This document shows positions 8,732-16,620 of a stretch of DNA of 64,000 nucleotides, in pieces. Below the pieces are notes generated by a model. That model had not been told where the DNA came from, ran no database searches, and worked only from the letters and a program-made list of their open reading frames with translations. The stretch covers positions 1 to 64,000 of the forward strand of contig JAZROQ010000048.1 in the NCBI GenBank assembly GCA_045648765.1. The letters are read 5' to 3'. Position 1 is the first letter of the stretch. Every line of letters starts with the position of its first letter. A program made the position numbers and the translations under genes. This stretch comes from RGIG3009 sp045648765. Lineage in GTDB: Bacteria > Bacillota > Clostridia > Oscillospirales > Acutalibacteraceae.

Positions 8732-9916
8732 TTAATGATGGAATAACCGCATACCGGTAAATGCCATCACCATATCGTGCTTGTCACATGCTTCAATCAC
8801 CAAATCATCACGAATCGAACCACCCGGTTGCGCAATGTAGCTAACGCCGCTCTTGAACGCACGTTCCACGTTATCACCAAACGGGAAAAAGGCGTCACTA
8901 CCAAGCGCCACACCCGAAATTTTATCCAAAAATTCTCTGGCTTCGGCGTCGGTCAACGGTTCGGGCTGGGTTTTGAAATATTGTTGCCAGTTGCCGTCGG
9001 CGCACACGTCTTCTTCGTTTTTGTTGATGTAACCGTCAATCACGTTGTCACGTTCGGGTCTGCCAAGCGTGTCAAGGAACGGCAAGTTGAGAACTTTTTC
9101 GTGCTGACGCAAAAACCACGTATCGGCTTTGCCGCCCGCCAAACGGGTGCAATGCACGCGCGATTGTTGCCCTGCGCCCACGCCGATGGCTTGTCCGTCA
9201 TAAGCAAAGCACACCGAGTTGGATTGCGTATATTTCAGCGTAATCAGCGACAAAATAAGGTCGCGTTTTGCCGCGTCGGGCAATTCTTTGTTGGCGGTCA
9301 CAATGTTTTCGAGCAATGCTTCGTCAATTTTAAATTCGTTGCGACCTTGTTCAAAGGTAATACCAAACACTTGCTTGCGTTCAATCGGTTCGGGTATGTA
9401 ATCGGGGTCGATTTGTACCACATTGTACCCGCCTTTGCGCTTGGCTTTCAAAATTTCCAACGCTTCGGGTTCATAACCCGGTGCAATCACACCGTCAGAT
9501 ACTTCACGTTTAATGAGCTTGGCAGTGGTCACATCGCACACATCCGAAAGCGCCACCCAGTCGCCAAACGAGCACATACGGTCGGTACCGCGTGCGCGGG
9601 CATAAGCAAGCGCCAACGGCGATTCATCCAACCCGGCAACGTCTTCCACAAAACACGCTTTTTTGAGCGTATCGGACATCGGCACACCCACCGCGGCCGA
9701 AGTCGGGCTCACGTGTTTAAACGACGTTACTGCCGGCAATCCCAACGCGGCTTTGAGTTCTTTCACCAATTGCCACGCGTTAAACGCATCCAAAAAATTG
9801 ATATATCCCGGTTTGCCGTTCAAAATTTGCACCGGCAAATCTTTGCCGTTTTCCATAAAAATACGCGACGGTTTTTGGTTGGGGTTGCACCCATATTTTA
9901 ACGCAAGCTCATTCAT
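8732..9916 (-). CDS. purH: AICAR transformylase, stand-alone (PurH C-terminal domain only)
   Basis: This 394-residue protein transfers the formyl group of 10-formyl-THF to AICAR, giving FAICAR. It matches only the transformylase part of PurH: FKHVSPTSAAVGVPM (with the Lys-His catalytic pair), ARARGTDRMCSFGDWVALSD, KYTQSNSVCFAYDGQAIGVGAGQQSRVHC and DAFFPFGDNVERAFKSGV. The MGS-like IMP cyclohydrolase domain that normally forms the N-terminus (about 200 residues) is absent. The missing activity is supplied by the PurO-type gene directly upstream. The ATG at 9916 has GGAG upstream. This arrangement is known in some Firmicutes and archaea. Confidence 0.93.
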   Translation of the reverse strand: MNELALKYGCNPNQKPSRIFMENGKDLPVQILNGKPGYINFLDAFNAWQLVKELKAALGLPAVTSFKHVSPTSAAVGVPMSDTLKKACFVEDVAGLDESPLALAYARARGTDRMCSFGDWVALSDVCDVTTAKLIKREVSDGVIAPGYEPEALEILKAKRKGGYNVVQIDPDYIPEPIERKQVFGITFEQGRNEFKIDEALLENIVTANKELPDAAKRDLILSLITLKYTQSNSVCFAYDGQAIGVGAGQQSRVHCTRLAGGKADTWFLRQHEKVLNLPFLDTLGRPERDNVIDGYINKNEEDVCADGNWQQYFKTQPEPLTDAEAREFLDKISGVALGSDAFFPFGDNVERAFKSGVSYIAQPGGSIRDDLVIEACDKHDMVMAFTGMRLFHH

Positions 9917-9929
9917 CGGTCGTTTCTCC

Positions 9930-10649
9930 TTACTTGTTTTTGTTAATCAAACGCTCTTCATAACTGCCGTCTGCCAAATCGACATACCGCACGTACAGCG
10001 AAATTTTGTTGTCGGCATCCAAATGTTCCCAAATATCCGCCGTCAAAGTATCGATATCATTGGGGATTGCCACACGTTCGGGTTCCCCTTGGAACGTCGG
10101 AATGGGGTTTCCGTCGGTCACGTAGGTGTGGATAAAATGTCCCAGCCCCGCTTTGGACGGATAATCAAACGTGTACCGTGCACAATCGCTGCCCACTTCG
10201 TCCAAACTTTTTAAAATGCTCATCTTGTAGGCAAAATCACCATCGGCAAAGGTGAGCATACCGCTGATACGCGGGGTAAAGTTGGGAGCATCGGGTTCAA
10301 ACTCTCGGGTTTTGAGCGCCGCTCCAAAGCATTTGCCGTCTTTGACAAAATCGTAAATCGTGTCGGTTTGGTCACCGTTCGTTACAATCAGTTTGTTGTC
10401 AATGTCACGAAGCGCCGCATAAATAATCAGCGACGGATCTTCCACTTTGGAAGCATCAAACGGTTCGGTAAACACCGCGCCGTCTTTAATGGTAAACACA
10501 CGGTTGCGGCTGTTTTCGCTGCGCCCCATAATAAAATAGGCAACGGCGGCACGTTTGCCGTCGGCACTTTTGCCAATCACAATTCCGCGACCAACATAAG
10601 GATTCCCCTCAATGCGTTCACCCATGGTTTTTACTTCGTAAATGTTCAT
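9930..10649 (-). CDS. purO: IMP cyclohydrolase, PurO-type
   Basis: This 239-residue protein resembles the PurO (archaeal-type) IMP cyclohydrolase family: NPYVGRGIVIGKSADGKRA, YFIMGRSENSRNRVF, DPSLIIYAALRD and YPSKAGLGHFIHTYVTDGNP. It should close FAICAR to IMP. The start is the ATG at 10647-10649, which overlaps the purN stop as TGATG and follows AAAGGAG; a longer in-frame reading into purN has no ribosome site. Position between purN and the domain-truncated AICAR transformylase strongly supports the role. The assignment is by motif memory and context, so it is slightly less certain than its neighbours. Confidence 0.88.
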   Translation of the reverse strand: MNIYEVKTMGERIEGNPYVGRGIVIGKSADGKRAAVAYFIMGRSENSRNRVFTIKDGAVFTEPFDASKVEDPSLIIYAALRDIDNKLIVTNGDQTDTIYDFVKDGKCFGAALKTREFEPDAPNFTPRISGMLTFADGDFAYKMSILKSLDEVGSDCARYTFDYPSKAGLGHFIHTYVTDGNPIPTFQGEPERVAIPNDIDTLTADIWEHLDADNKISLYVRYVDLADGSYEERLINKNK

Positions 10650-11260
10650 CACAATTTCTCCTTTAACTTTGCCGCCACCAACTCGGTTGCCTCGGGCAAA
10701 ATTTTCCATTCGGCTTGTTCCATCACACGGCGTTGCAGCACTTCGGGGGTATCCCCTTCTTGAATTTCTACCGCTTTTTGTAAAATGATTTCACCGCCAT
10801 CGGGAATCTCGTTGACAAAATGCACCGTAGCGCCTGTCACTTTCACACCGTAGGCAAGTGCGGCTTCGTGCACTTTCAGTCCATAAAACCCTTCCCCGCA
10901 AAACGAGGGAATCAGCGACGGATGCACGTTCAAAATGCGCTTTTCAAAACGGCGGGTAAATTCTTCACTCAAAATGCACATAAACCCTGCCAGCACAATA
11001 ATATCAATCTCGTACTGTTCGAGTTTCGCCACAATTGCCGCTTCAAAAGCCGCTTTGTCAGCACACTGTTTCTTTTCGACCACCGCCGTGGGGATTCCCG
11101 CTTCGGCGGCACGCGTCAAGGCATAGGCATCGGCTTTGTTCGAAACCACCAACGCGATTTTTCCGCTATGTAGCACACCGTTTTGCTGCGCTTTTATCAA
11201 CGCCGCCAAATTCGTGCCGCCACCGGAAACCAGCACGGCAATCTTTACGTCACGTTTCAT
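10649..11260 (-). CDS. purN: Phosphoribosylglycinamide formyltransferase
   Basis: This 203-residue enzyme formylates GAR using 10-formyl-THF. It has VLVSGGGTNLAAL at the N-terminus for phosphate binding, LAGFMCILS, the catalytic segment NVHPSLIPSF with Asn and His, and VHFVNEIPDGGEII with the catalytic Asp. Its stop overlaps the start of the PurO-type gene by one base, suggesting coupled translation. Length is normal for PurN. Confidence 0.96.
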   Translation of the reverse strand: MKRDVKIAVLVSGGGTNLAALIKAQQNGVLHSGKIALVVSNKADAYALTRAAEAGIPTAVVEKKQCADKAAFEAAIVAKLEQYEIDIIVLAGFMCILSEEFTRRFEKRILNVHPSLIPSFCGEGFYGLKVHEAALAYGVKVTGATVHFVNEIPDGGEIILQKAVEIQEGDTPEVLQRRVMEQAEWKILPEATELVAAKLKEKL

Positions 11261-11268
11261 ACGTCACC

Positions 11269-12309
11269 TCAACAAAAGACAACGCCTTCGTCGCTCTTGA
11301 TGATTTCGCCGATGATGTAAGCATCTTCGCCGTTTTCTTTCAGGATTTCCAAGGCTTTTTGTTCTTCGCCTTTTTTCACAACAATGCTCATGCCGACACC
11401 CATGTTAAAGGTGTTGAACATGTCGCGTTCAGAGATGTTACCCTCTTTGGCAATCAACTCAAAAATCGGCAAAATGCGCAAATCCGCTTTGTTGATTTTT
11501 GCGCCGAAACCTTCGGGCAAGCTTCTCGGAATATTTTCATAAAAACCGCCGCCGGTAATGTGCGAAATCGCGCGCACCGTCACTTGTTCCAAAAGTGCCA
11601 GCACAGGTTTAACATAAATGCGGGTAGGCGTCAACAACGTTTCTCCCACCGATTTTCCGCCAAGTTCGGCCACAGGTTTCGAGATATCTTTTTCGCCCAC
11701 CGAGAACACTTTGCGCACCAACGAAAAACCGTTGGAATGCACACCGCTCGAAGGCAGAGCAATCACCACGTCGCCCTCTTGCATAGAGGCGGGGTTCAAA
11801 ATTTTCTTTTTGTCCACAACGCCTACGGCAAAACCCGCAAGGTCGTATTCGTCAACAGGGTAGAAACCGGGCATCTCGGCGGTTTCACCACCGATGATGG
11901 CAGCGTTGCTTTGCAAACAACCTTCGGCAATACCCGAAACGATTGCAGCAATTTTTTCGGGCACGTTTTTGCCGCAAGCAATGTAATCAAGAAAGAACAA
12001 CGGTTTAGCGCCGCAGCAAATAATGTCGTTGACACACATTGCCACACAGTCAATACCCACCGTGTCGTGCTTGTCTTGCAAAAACGCCAATTTCAATTTG
12101 GTGCCGACACCGTCGGTACCGCTGACCAGCACAGGTTTTTCCATGCCGGTTACATCCAGTTCAAACAAACCGCCAAACCCGCCAACATCCGAGCAAACGC
12201 CCGCTGTCATGGTTTTGGCAACATGCGCTTTCATGAGTTCTACTGCGCGATATCCGGCAGTAATATCCACGCCGGCAGCGGCGTAACTTTCCGACCTTGA
12301 ATTTTTCAT
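11269..12309 (-). CDS. purM: Phosphoribosylformylglycinamidine cyclo-ligase (AIR synthetase)
   Basis: This enzyme of about 346 residues converts FGAM to AIR with ATP. SYAAAGVDITAGYRAVELMK is the standard N-terminus. GGFGGLFELD, VSGTDGVGTKLKLAF, IGGETAEMPGFY and HITGGGFYENIPR are PurM signatures. I chose the ATG at 12309, behind AAAGGAAT; the longer reading into purF (to 12354) has no support. Its ribosome site overlaps the end of purF, so the two genes are coupled. Confidence 0.96.
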   Translation of the reverse strand: MKNSRSESYAAAGVDITAGYRAVELMKAHVAKTMTAGVCSDVGGFGGLFELDVTGMEKPVLVSGTDGVGTKLKLAFLQDKHDTVGIDCVAMCVNDIICCGAKPLFFLDYIACGKNVPEKIAAIVSGIAEGCLQSNAAIIGGETAEMPGFYPVDEYDLAGFAVGVVDKKKILNPASMQEGDVVIALPSSGVHSNGFSLVRKVFSVGEKDISKPVAELGGKSVGETLLTPTRIYVKPVLALLEQVTVRAISHITGGGFYENIPRSLPEGFGAKINKADLRILPIFELIAKEGNISERDMFNTFNMGVGMSIVVKKGEEQKALEILKENGEDAYIIGEIIKSDEGVVFC

Positions 12310-12314
12310 AACTC

Positions 12315-13739
12315 TTATTCCTTTCCATTCCAACAATAGGTACATATCTTGCACGGCTCAATGCCGATCGCTTCAATCATACCTTCCAGCGTTTGATATT
12401 CCAGCGAATCAAAATGCATTTTTTCGCAAATTGCTTTGCGCAAAGCCTTTCCGCGCTCGGTCGTGCCGTCGGCGTATTCGTCAATGTAATCAAAGCCTTG
12501 TTCGCCTTCAAGCTCAGCAATTACGTTGCGGGCAAGCAAATCCATGTCCGATGTGTTCCGCGAGAAATTCAAAAATTTGCAACCGTACATAATCGGCGGA
12601 CACGCCGAACGCATATGCACCGATTTGGCACCGCTGTTATAAAGAAACTCCACCGTTTCCCGCAACTGTGTGCCGCGCACAATACTGTCGTCGACAAACA
12701 ACAAATCTTTGTCCTTAATCAGCTCATATACCGGCACTTGCTTCATTTTCGCAATTTTGTTGCGCTCTTCTTGGTTGGTGGGAATAAAACTGCGCGCCCA
12801 CGCAGGAGTATATTTGATAAACGGTCGAGCAAACCGATTCCCGCTTTCGTTGGCATAGCCAATCGCGTGCGGCGTTCCCGAATCCGGCACACCGCTGACG
12901 TAATCCACATTCGGCAGCGTTCCGTTTTCGCGTTCGTTTCGCGCCAAAATTTCACCGTTGCGCATGCGCATCATTTCCACATTCACGCCCTCGTAGCACG
13001 CGTTGGGATAACCGTAATACGTCCACAAAAAAGCGCAAACTTTCATTTCGTTGGTACCTTCGTGCAGCACCGTCATTTCGTCGGGCGAAAGTTCCACCAC
13101 TTCACCGGCTTTGAGCTCACCGTACGATTCAAAACCCAACTTTTCATACGCGAACGATTCAAAGCTCACGCACAACGCGTCGTCACGTTTGCCAACAAGC
13201 ACCGGCAAACGACCGTGCTTGTCACGCGCCGCCACCAAATGACCGTCTTCTTTCAAAAGCAAAAGCGAAACCGAACCGTCCACCAACTCAAAGGCATATT
13301 GAATTCCTTCGGCAAGCGTATCCTTTTTTTCGATCAACGCCGCCATAATTTCGGTAGAGTTCACACGATTGCCGCTCGTACACTGAAAAATACCGGCACT
13401 GCCTTGCAAATATTCTTCCACAATTTCGCGGTCGTTGTTGATAACCCCCACCAGCGCAATCGCATACACGCCGAACTTAGAACGAATCAGCAACGGTTGC
13501 GTATCGGCATCGCTGATACACCCGATACAAGCGTTACCCGAAAGTCGCGCCGCAATGTTGTCAAACTTGGTGCGAAACGGCGAGTTTTCAATGTTGTGAA
13601 TTTCACGTTGAAATCCGTTTTCGGCATCTACCGAAGCCATGCCCGCACGGTATTTTCCCAAATGGGAGTGGTAATCCACCCCAAAAAACACGTCTTGCAC
13701 ACAATCGGTCTTGCCGGTAATTCCTATAAAACCGCCCAC
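12315..13739 (-). CDS. purF: PurF-like amidophosphoribosyltransferase lacking the nucleophile Cys
   Basis: This 474-residue protein should make phosphoribosylamine, the first purine step. The PRPP-binding motif is intact (LLFVDDSIVRGTQL), as are HMRSACPPI and a C-terminal cysteine cluster CKICTYCW like the iron-sulfur ligands of Bacillus PurF. The N-terminus reads MGGFIGI where PurF normally has MCGIxGI; the second residue, the Ntn-hydrolase Cys that attacks glutamine, is Gly. The start ATG at 13739 follows GGAGG, so a longer form with a Cys is unlikely. Such MGGF proteins occur in other Clostridia, as I recall. It may use free ammonia, or another PurF may exist elsewhere. It is the first gene after the structured element. 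Confidence 0.88.
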   Translation of the reverse strand: MGGFIGITGKTDCVQDVFFGVDYHSHLGKYRAGMASVDAENGFQREIHNIENSPFRTKFDNIAARLSGNACIGCISDADTQPLLIRSKFGVYAIALVGVINNDREIVEEYLQGSAGIFQCTSGNRVNSTEIMAALIEKKDTLAEGIQYAFELVDGSVSLLLLKEDGHLVAARDKHGRLPVLVGKRDDALCVSFESFAYEKLGFESYGELKAGEVVELSPDEMTVLHEGTNEMKVCAFLWTYYGYPNACYEGVNVEMMRMRNGEILARNERENGTLPNVDYVSGVPDSGTPHAIGYANESGNRFARPFIKYTPAWARSFIPTNQEERNKIAKMKQVPVYELIKDKDLLFVDDSIVRGTQLRETVEFLYNSGAKSVHMRSACPPIMYGCKFLNFSRNTSDMDLLARNVIAELEGEQGFDYIDEYADGTTERGKALRKAICEKMHFDSLEYQTLEGMIEAIGIEPCKICTYCWNGKE

Positions 13740-13760
13740 GGTCTACCTCCGTTAAATCTT

Positions 13761-14034
13761 AGGCTGGCGGGAGTTGAACTCTTTACGCCTGCAAAAGAAA
13801 ATTTCTGATGAAAGTTTGCCTCAAAACTTGAAATACGTTAGTATTCCTTCGTTTTTCGGCTTCCTCTCATACAAAAATTTTCACTTTTGCAGGTCGGCAG
13901 AGTTTCTGCCGCCAAATTTTTTGTGCGGGGAAGTGCGAGTTTGCAGCAAGGCTGTCGCCTTGCAAAAACAAACACAAACCCGCGCGGATAAAGGTGGCGA
14001 GCGAAACCGCAAAGGGTTCGACTCTCGCCAGCCT
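13761..14034 (+). ncRNA. Structured 274-nt element with a 21-bp closing stem (copy 1)
   Basis: The ends 13761-13781 and 14014-14034 pair over 21 positions; three of these are G-U pairs only if the plus strand is the RNA. Inside are a long stem (CCTGCAAAAGAAAATTT at 13788-13804 with 13875-13893, two-base bulge), a hairpin CGGCAG/CTGCCG (13895-13911), and GCAAGGC/GCCTTGC (13946-13963) flanked by GTTTG/CAAAC pairing. The same layout is found in minus orientation at 18628-18899 with different stem sequences. It lies antisense between purC and purF. It could be a structured RNA or a non-autonomous mobile element. No promoter for it is clear. Confidence 0.65.
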
Positions 14035-14044
14035 ACACAAAAAA

Positions 14045-14725
14045 TCAAGCAAAAAACAATTTCGAAAGAGTCATCGGGTCAATGTATTCGCCGTCTTTGT
14101 AGACGCGCATGTTACCGGAAGCGATTTCGTCAATCAACACCACTTCGTCGTTGCCGCAGAAGCCAAATTCAAATTTGATGTCATAAAGCACCAAACCCTT
14201 TTCTTTCAAATCGTCGGCAACAATTTTGGTGATTTTCTTGGTCATTTCTTTGGTGGTTTCGTATTGTTCGTCGCTCATAACGCCCAAAGCAATCAAACCG
14301 TCTTTGGTCACCAGCGGGTCACCTTTTTCGTCGTTTTTGAAAGTCATTTCGACGTAAGCGTCCAAATCGGCGCCTTCTTCAATGTAATCGCTGTAGCGGC
14401 GCAAAAAGCTGCCCACCGCTTTGTAACGGCAAATCACTTCAAGGCCTTTGCCAAACACGGTAGCGGGCAACACTTCCATGGTGGTGTTTTCAAGGTCTGC
14501 GCTCACATAGTGGGTTTTGATACCCGCTTGTTTTAATTTTTCAAAGAAATAAACCGACATGCGCAAGTTCACATCGCCCACGCCGTCAATGGTCAAACCA
14601 ACGGTATTTTCACCGGGATCAAACACACCGTCTTTACCGGTGCAATCGTCTTTGAATTTCAGCAAATAATTGCCGTTGTCAAGTGCGAAAACGTCTTTTG
14701 TTTTTCCTGTGTAAACTTTTTTCAT
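14045..14725 (-). CDS. purC: SAICAR synthase
   Basis: This 226-residue enzyme joins CAIR and aspartate with ATP to give SAICAR. KVYTGKTKDVFALDNGNYLLKFKDD is split over the start and first strand of the SAICAR synthase fold. Further motifs are EVICRYKAVGSFLRRY, VEMTFKNDEKGDP and LIDEIASGNMRVYKDG, close to the family signature. The ATG at 14725 has AAGGGG upstream. It follows purE by 27 bp. Downstream lies the structured element that separates it from purF. Confidence 0.95.
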   Translation of the reverse strand: MKKVYTGKTKDVFALDNGNYLLKFKDDCTGKDGVFDPGENTVGLTIDGVGDVNLRMSVYFFEKLKQAGIKTHYVSADLENTTMEVLPATVFGKGLEVICRYKAVGSFLRRYSDYIEEGADLDAYVEMTFKNDEKGDPLVTKDGLIALGVMSDEQYETTKEMTKKITKIVADDLKEKGLVLYDIKFEFGFCGNDEVVLIDEIASGNMRVYKDGEYIDPMTLSKLFFA

Positions 14726-14752
14726 AATTCATAACCCCTTGTATAAAAATTT

Positions 14753-15244
14753 TTAATTAAATTCTTTTTCGATTTTGGCGTTCTTTTCGAGCACCGCTTG
14801 GCTGTCTGCCAAACGTTTGGCATCCAATTTTTCTGCCAATTCGGCATCTTCAATGGCCAACATCTGAATGCAAAGTAACGCAGCATTGGCAGCCCCGTTA
14901 ATGGCCACGGTTGCCACAGGAATCCCTGTCGGCATTTGCACGGTGGCGTACAAAGCGTCCACGCCGTTTAAAGCGCCCGAAGCAATCGGAATCCCCACCA
15001 CAGGCAAGGTGGTTCCGGCGGCAATCGCACCGGCAAGATGCGCAGCCATACCCGCAGCAGCAATAATCGCGCCAAACCCATTTTTGCGCGCGTTGCGACT
15101 AAACTCGGCGGCTTCGGCAGGCGTGCGGTGAGCGGAAAACACGTGCACTTCGTACGGCACGTCAAACTGCGAAAGCATGTCCGCCGCTTTTTTCACAACC
15201 GGCAAGTCGCTGTCGCTTCCCATGATAATGGCAATCTTTTTCAT
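14753..15244 (-). CDS. purE: N5-carboxyaminoimidazole ribonucleotide mutase / AIR carboxylase
   Basis: This protein of about 163 residues has the PurE signatures KIAIIMGSDSDLPV, HVFSAHRTPAEAAEF, AAAGMAAHLAGAIA and the C-terminal GAANAALLCIQML. It produces CAIR. I chose the second ATG (15244), six bases from AGAGG; the first lies too close. No purK is present in the operon, so either PurK is elsewhere or the enzyme carboxylates AIR directly as class II PurE does; I cannot tell the class by eye. It is the first gene behind the ZTP riboswitch. Confidence 0.95.
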   Translation of the reverse strand: MKKIAIIMGSDSDLPVVKKAADMLSQFDVPYEVHVFSAHRTPAEAAEFSRNARKNGFGAIIAAAGMAAHLAGAIAAGTTLPVVGIPIASGALNGVDALYATVQMPTGIPVATVAINGAANAALLCIQMLAIEDAELAEKLDAKRLADSQAVLEKNAKIEKEFN

Positions 15245-15258
15245 ACGCATCCTCTTTC

Positions 15259-15380
15259 CAAAAAAAAATAAGGGTGCACTTCTCCTAAAAAATAGGTAAA
15301 GTGCGCCCAGACGGTCGGCTTTAAGATACCCTCTGTTCCATTGTGGTGCTCCACATTACCCGTCAGTCGCAAAGGATATT
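15259..15380 (-). promoter_or_regulatory. ZTP (pfl) riboswitch with terminator
   Basis: Read on the minus strand, GCGACTGACGGG is followed by a small stem TGTGGAGCACCACA and then GCCGACCGTCTGGGC. This is the conserved core of the ZTP riboswitch, which senses the purine intermediate ZMP/ZTP. The last GGGCGCACTT of the aptamer also pairs with AAGTGCACCC further on to form a terminator followed by T8 (15259-15308), so folding of the aptamer should prevent termination. It stands directly ahead of purE and would switch on the purine operon when 10-formyl-THF is short. Confidence 0.92.
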
Positions 15381-15405
15381 ACCAAAAAGTTTTATCAACG
15401 TTTAT

Positions 15406-15434
15406 ACGATACCATATTTGACGTTTTTTGTCAA
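15406..15434 (-). promoter_or_regulatory. Promoter of the purine operon
   Basis: A -35 TTGACA (15429-15434) and a -10 TATCGT (15406-15411) are separated by 17 bp on the minus strand, just ahead of the ZTP aptamer. The -35 lies only 22 bp past the thioredoxin stop codon, with no terminator between, so read-through from trxA is possible. Confidence 0.75.
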
Positions 15435-15456
15435 TCAAAACCGCAAAGTTTTTGCG

Positions 15457-15771
15457 TTATTTATGGAGCATTTTTACCACGTCTTCTTTGGGGCGATACC
15501 CCACCATCGTATCGGCAATTTTCCCATCGCGAATCAGCACCAACATCGGGATACTCGATACGCGAAAAGCCTCAGCCAATTCGGGTTCTTCGTCCACGTT
15601 CACTTTGCCCACTTTAACGGTGCCGTCGTATTCTTTTGCAATTTCTTCCACCACGGGAGCAAGCATGCGGCACGGACCGCACCACGTTGCCCAAAAATCA
15701 ATCAACACCGGTTTGTCGGCTTGTAAAACTTCTGCCTCAAAATTATCTTTGGTTAACACAACTTCTGCCAT
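15457..15771 (-). CDS. trxA: Thioredoxin
   Basis: This 104-residue protein has the active site WATWCGPCRML, then the cis-proline VSSIPMLVLI. It is a cytoplasmic disulfide reductant. The start is the ATG at 15771, 7 bp after GGAGGGT; a longer reading has no ribosome site. A -10 TATACT at 15802-15807 lies upstream with a weak -35. Length and motifs are those of canonical thioredoxin. Confidence 0.96.
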   Translation of the reverse strand: MAEVVLTKDNFEAEVLQADKPVLIDFWATWCGPCRMLAPVVEEIAKEYDGTVKVGKVNVDEEPELAEAFRVSSIPMLVLIRDGKIADTMVGYRPKEDVVKMLHK

Positions 15772-15840
15772 CGTAGACCCTCCGTTTCTCTTTATAATTT
15801 TAGTATACCACACTTTGCGTGAAAAACAAACGGTTTTTTC

Positions 15841-15870
15841 TTGACACGCCAAAGCACAAAGTGCTAAAAT
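15841..15870 (+). promoter_or_regulatory. Promoter of the RCK gene
   Basis: TTGACA (15841-15846), an 18-bp spacer and TAAAAT (15865-15870) on the plus strand lie 42 bp ahead of the RCK start. It is divergent from trxA. Confidence 0.75.
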
Positions 15871-15911
15871 GCAGGGTGAGATAACAGGATTTTTTGTAGG
15901 AGATGGTATAT

Positions 15912-16595
15912 ATGCCAAAATCCAAAAAAAGCAAACCGTCTTTCGGTATCGTGGGGCTGGGCAGTTTCGGCGCCGCACTCGCGATTGAACTGGCAGAACG
16001 CGGCATGGATTTGGTCGTGCTCGACCGCGACGAAAACAAAATCCGCGAATTCCGCGAAATCACCGAAAAAGCCATAGTCGTCAAAAATTTAAGCAAAAAA
16101 ACGCTCGAAAGCACCGGCATCGGGCATTGCGATGTGGCGGTGGTTTGCATCGGTGAACAACTCGACACTTCCGTTTTGGCCACCCTGCATTTGGTGGGAA
16201 TGGGAATCCCCTTGGTTCTTGCCAAAGCGCAAAGCGGCGAACACGGCGAAATTTTGGAAAAAATCGGCGCCGAAGTCATCTACCCCGAACGGGATATGGC
16301 CATCCGCTTGGCAAGTCGTTTACGCACGGCAAAAGTGGTGGATTTCATACAACTCAGTGAAAAACTCAACATTTCCAAAATCCCTGCCCCTGCTTGTCTG
16401 TGGGGCAAAAGCGTGTTAGAAGTCAATCTTCGCCGCCGTTTCGGGCAAAACATCATCGCGCTCGAAAACAACGGTCAAGTGCTGGAAATGCTGCATCCCG
16501 AATATGTGTTCCGTCAAGGCGACGTGTTGTTTGTTTCGGGCAGCCCCGAAGGCTTGGCACAAATGACCGACTGGTTCGAACAAAAACAGCAATAA
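15912..16595 (+). CDS. RCK-domain potassium transport regulator (KtrA/TrkA-like)
   Basis: This 227-residue protein has an N-terminal RCK_N Rossmann domain (FGIVGLGSFGAALAIEL, then DRDENKIREF) that binds nucleotide, and a C-terminal RCK_C domain (SVLEVNLRRRFGQNIIALE...GDVLFVSGS). KtrA-like proteins gate KtrB-type K+ channels at the membrane. The ATG at 15912 is used, about nine bases after AGGAG; the ATG at 15903 is too close. No KtrB/TrkH gene is adjacent, so the partner lies elsewhere. It precedes proB by 25 bp and may be cotranscribed with it, which would group K+ and proline, both osmotic solutes. Confidence 0.9.
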   Translation: MPKSKKSKPSFGIVGLGSFGAALAIELAERGMDLVVLDRDENKIREFREITEKAIVVKNLSKKTLESTGIGHCDVAVVCIGEQLDTSVLATLHLVGMGIPLVLAKAQSGEHGEILEKIGAEVIYPERDMAIRLASRLRTAKVVDFIQLSEKLNISKIPAPACLWGKSVLEVNLRRRFGQNIIALENNGQVLEMLHPEYVFRQGDVLFVSGSPEGLAQMTDWFEQKQQ

Positions 16596-16620
16596 CCCCC
16601 TCGGGAAAGGAGCGCTCTTT

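Noticed and set aside
14005..14034. A tRNA-like 3' end (GGTTCGACTC then an acceptor-like stem)
   Set aside because: The T-loop-like bases belong to the right arm of the structured element and pair with 13761-13781. No anticodon or D arm can be formed at tRNA distances.
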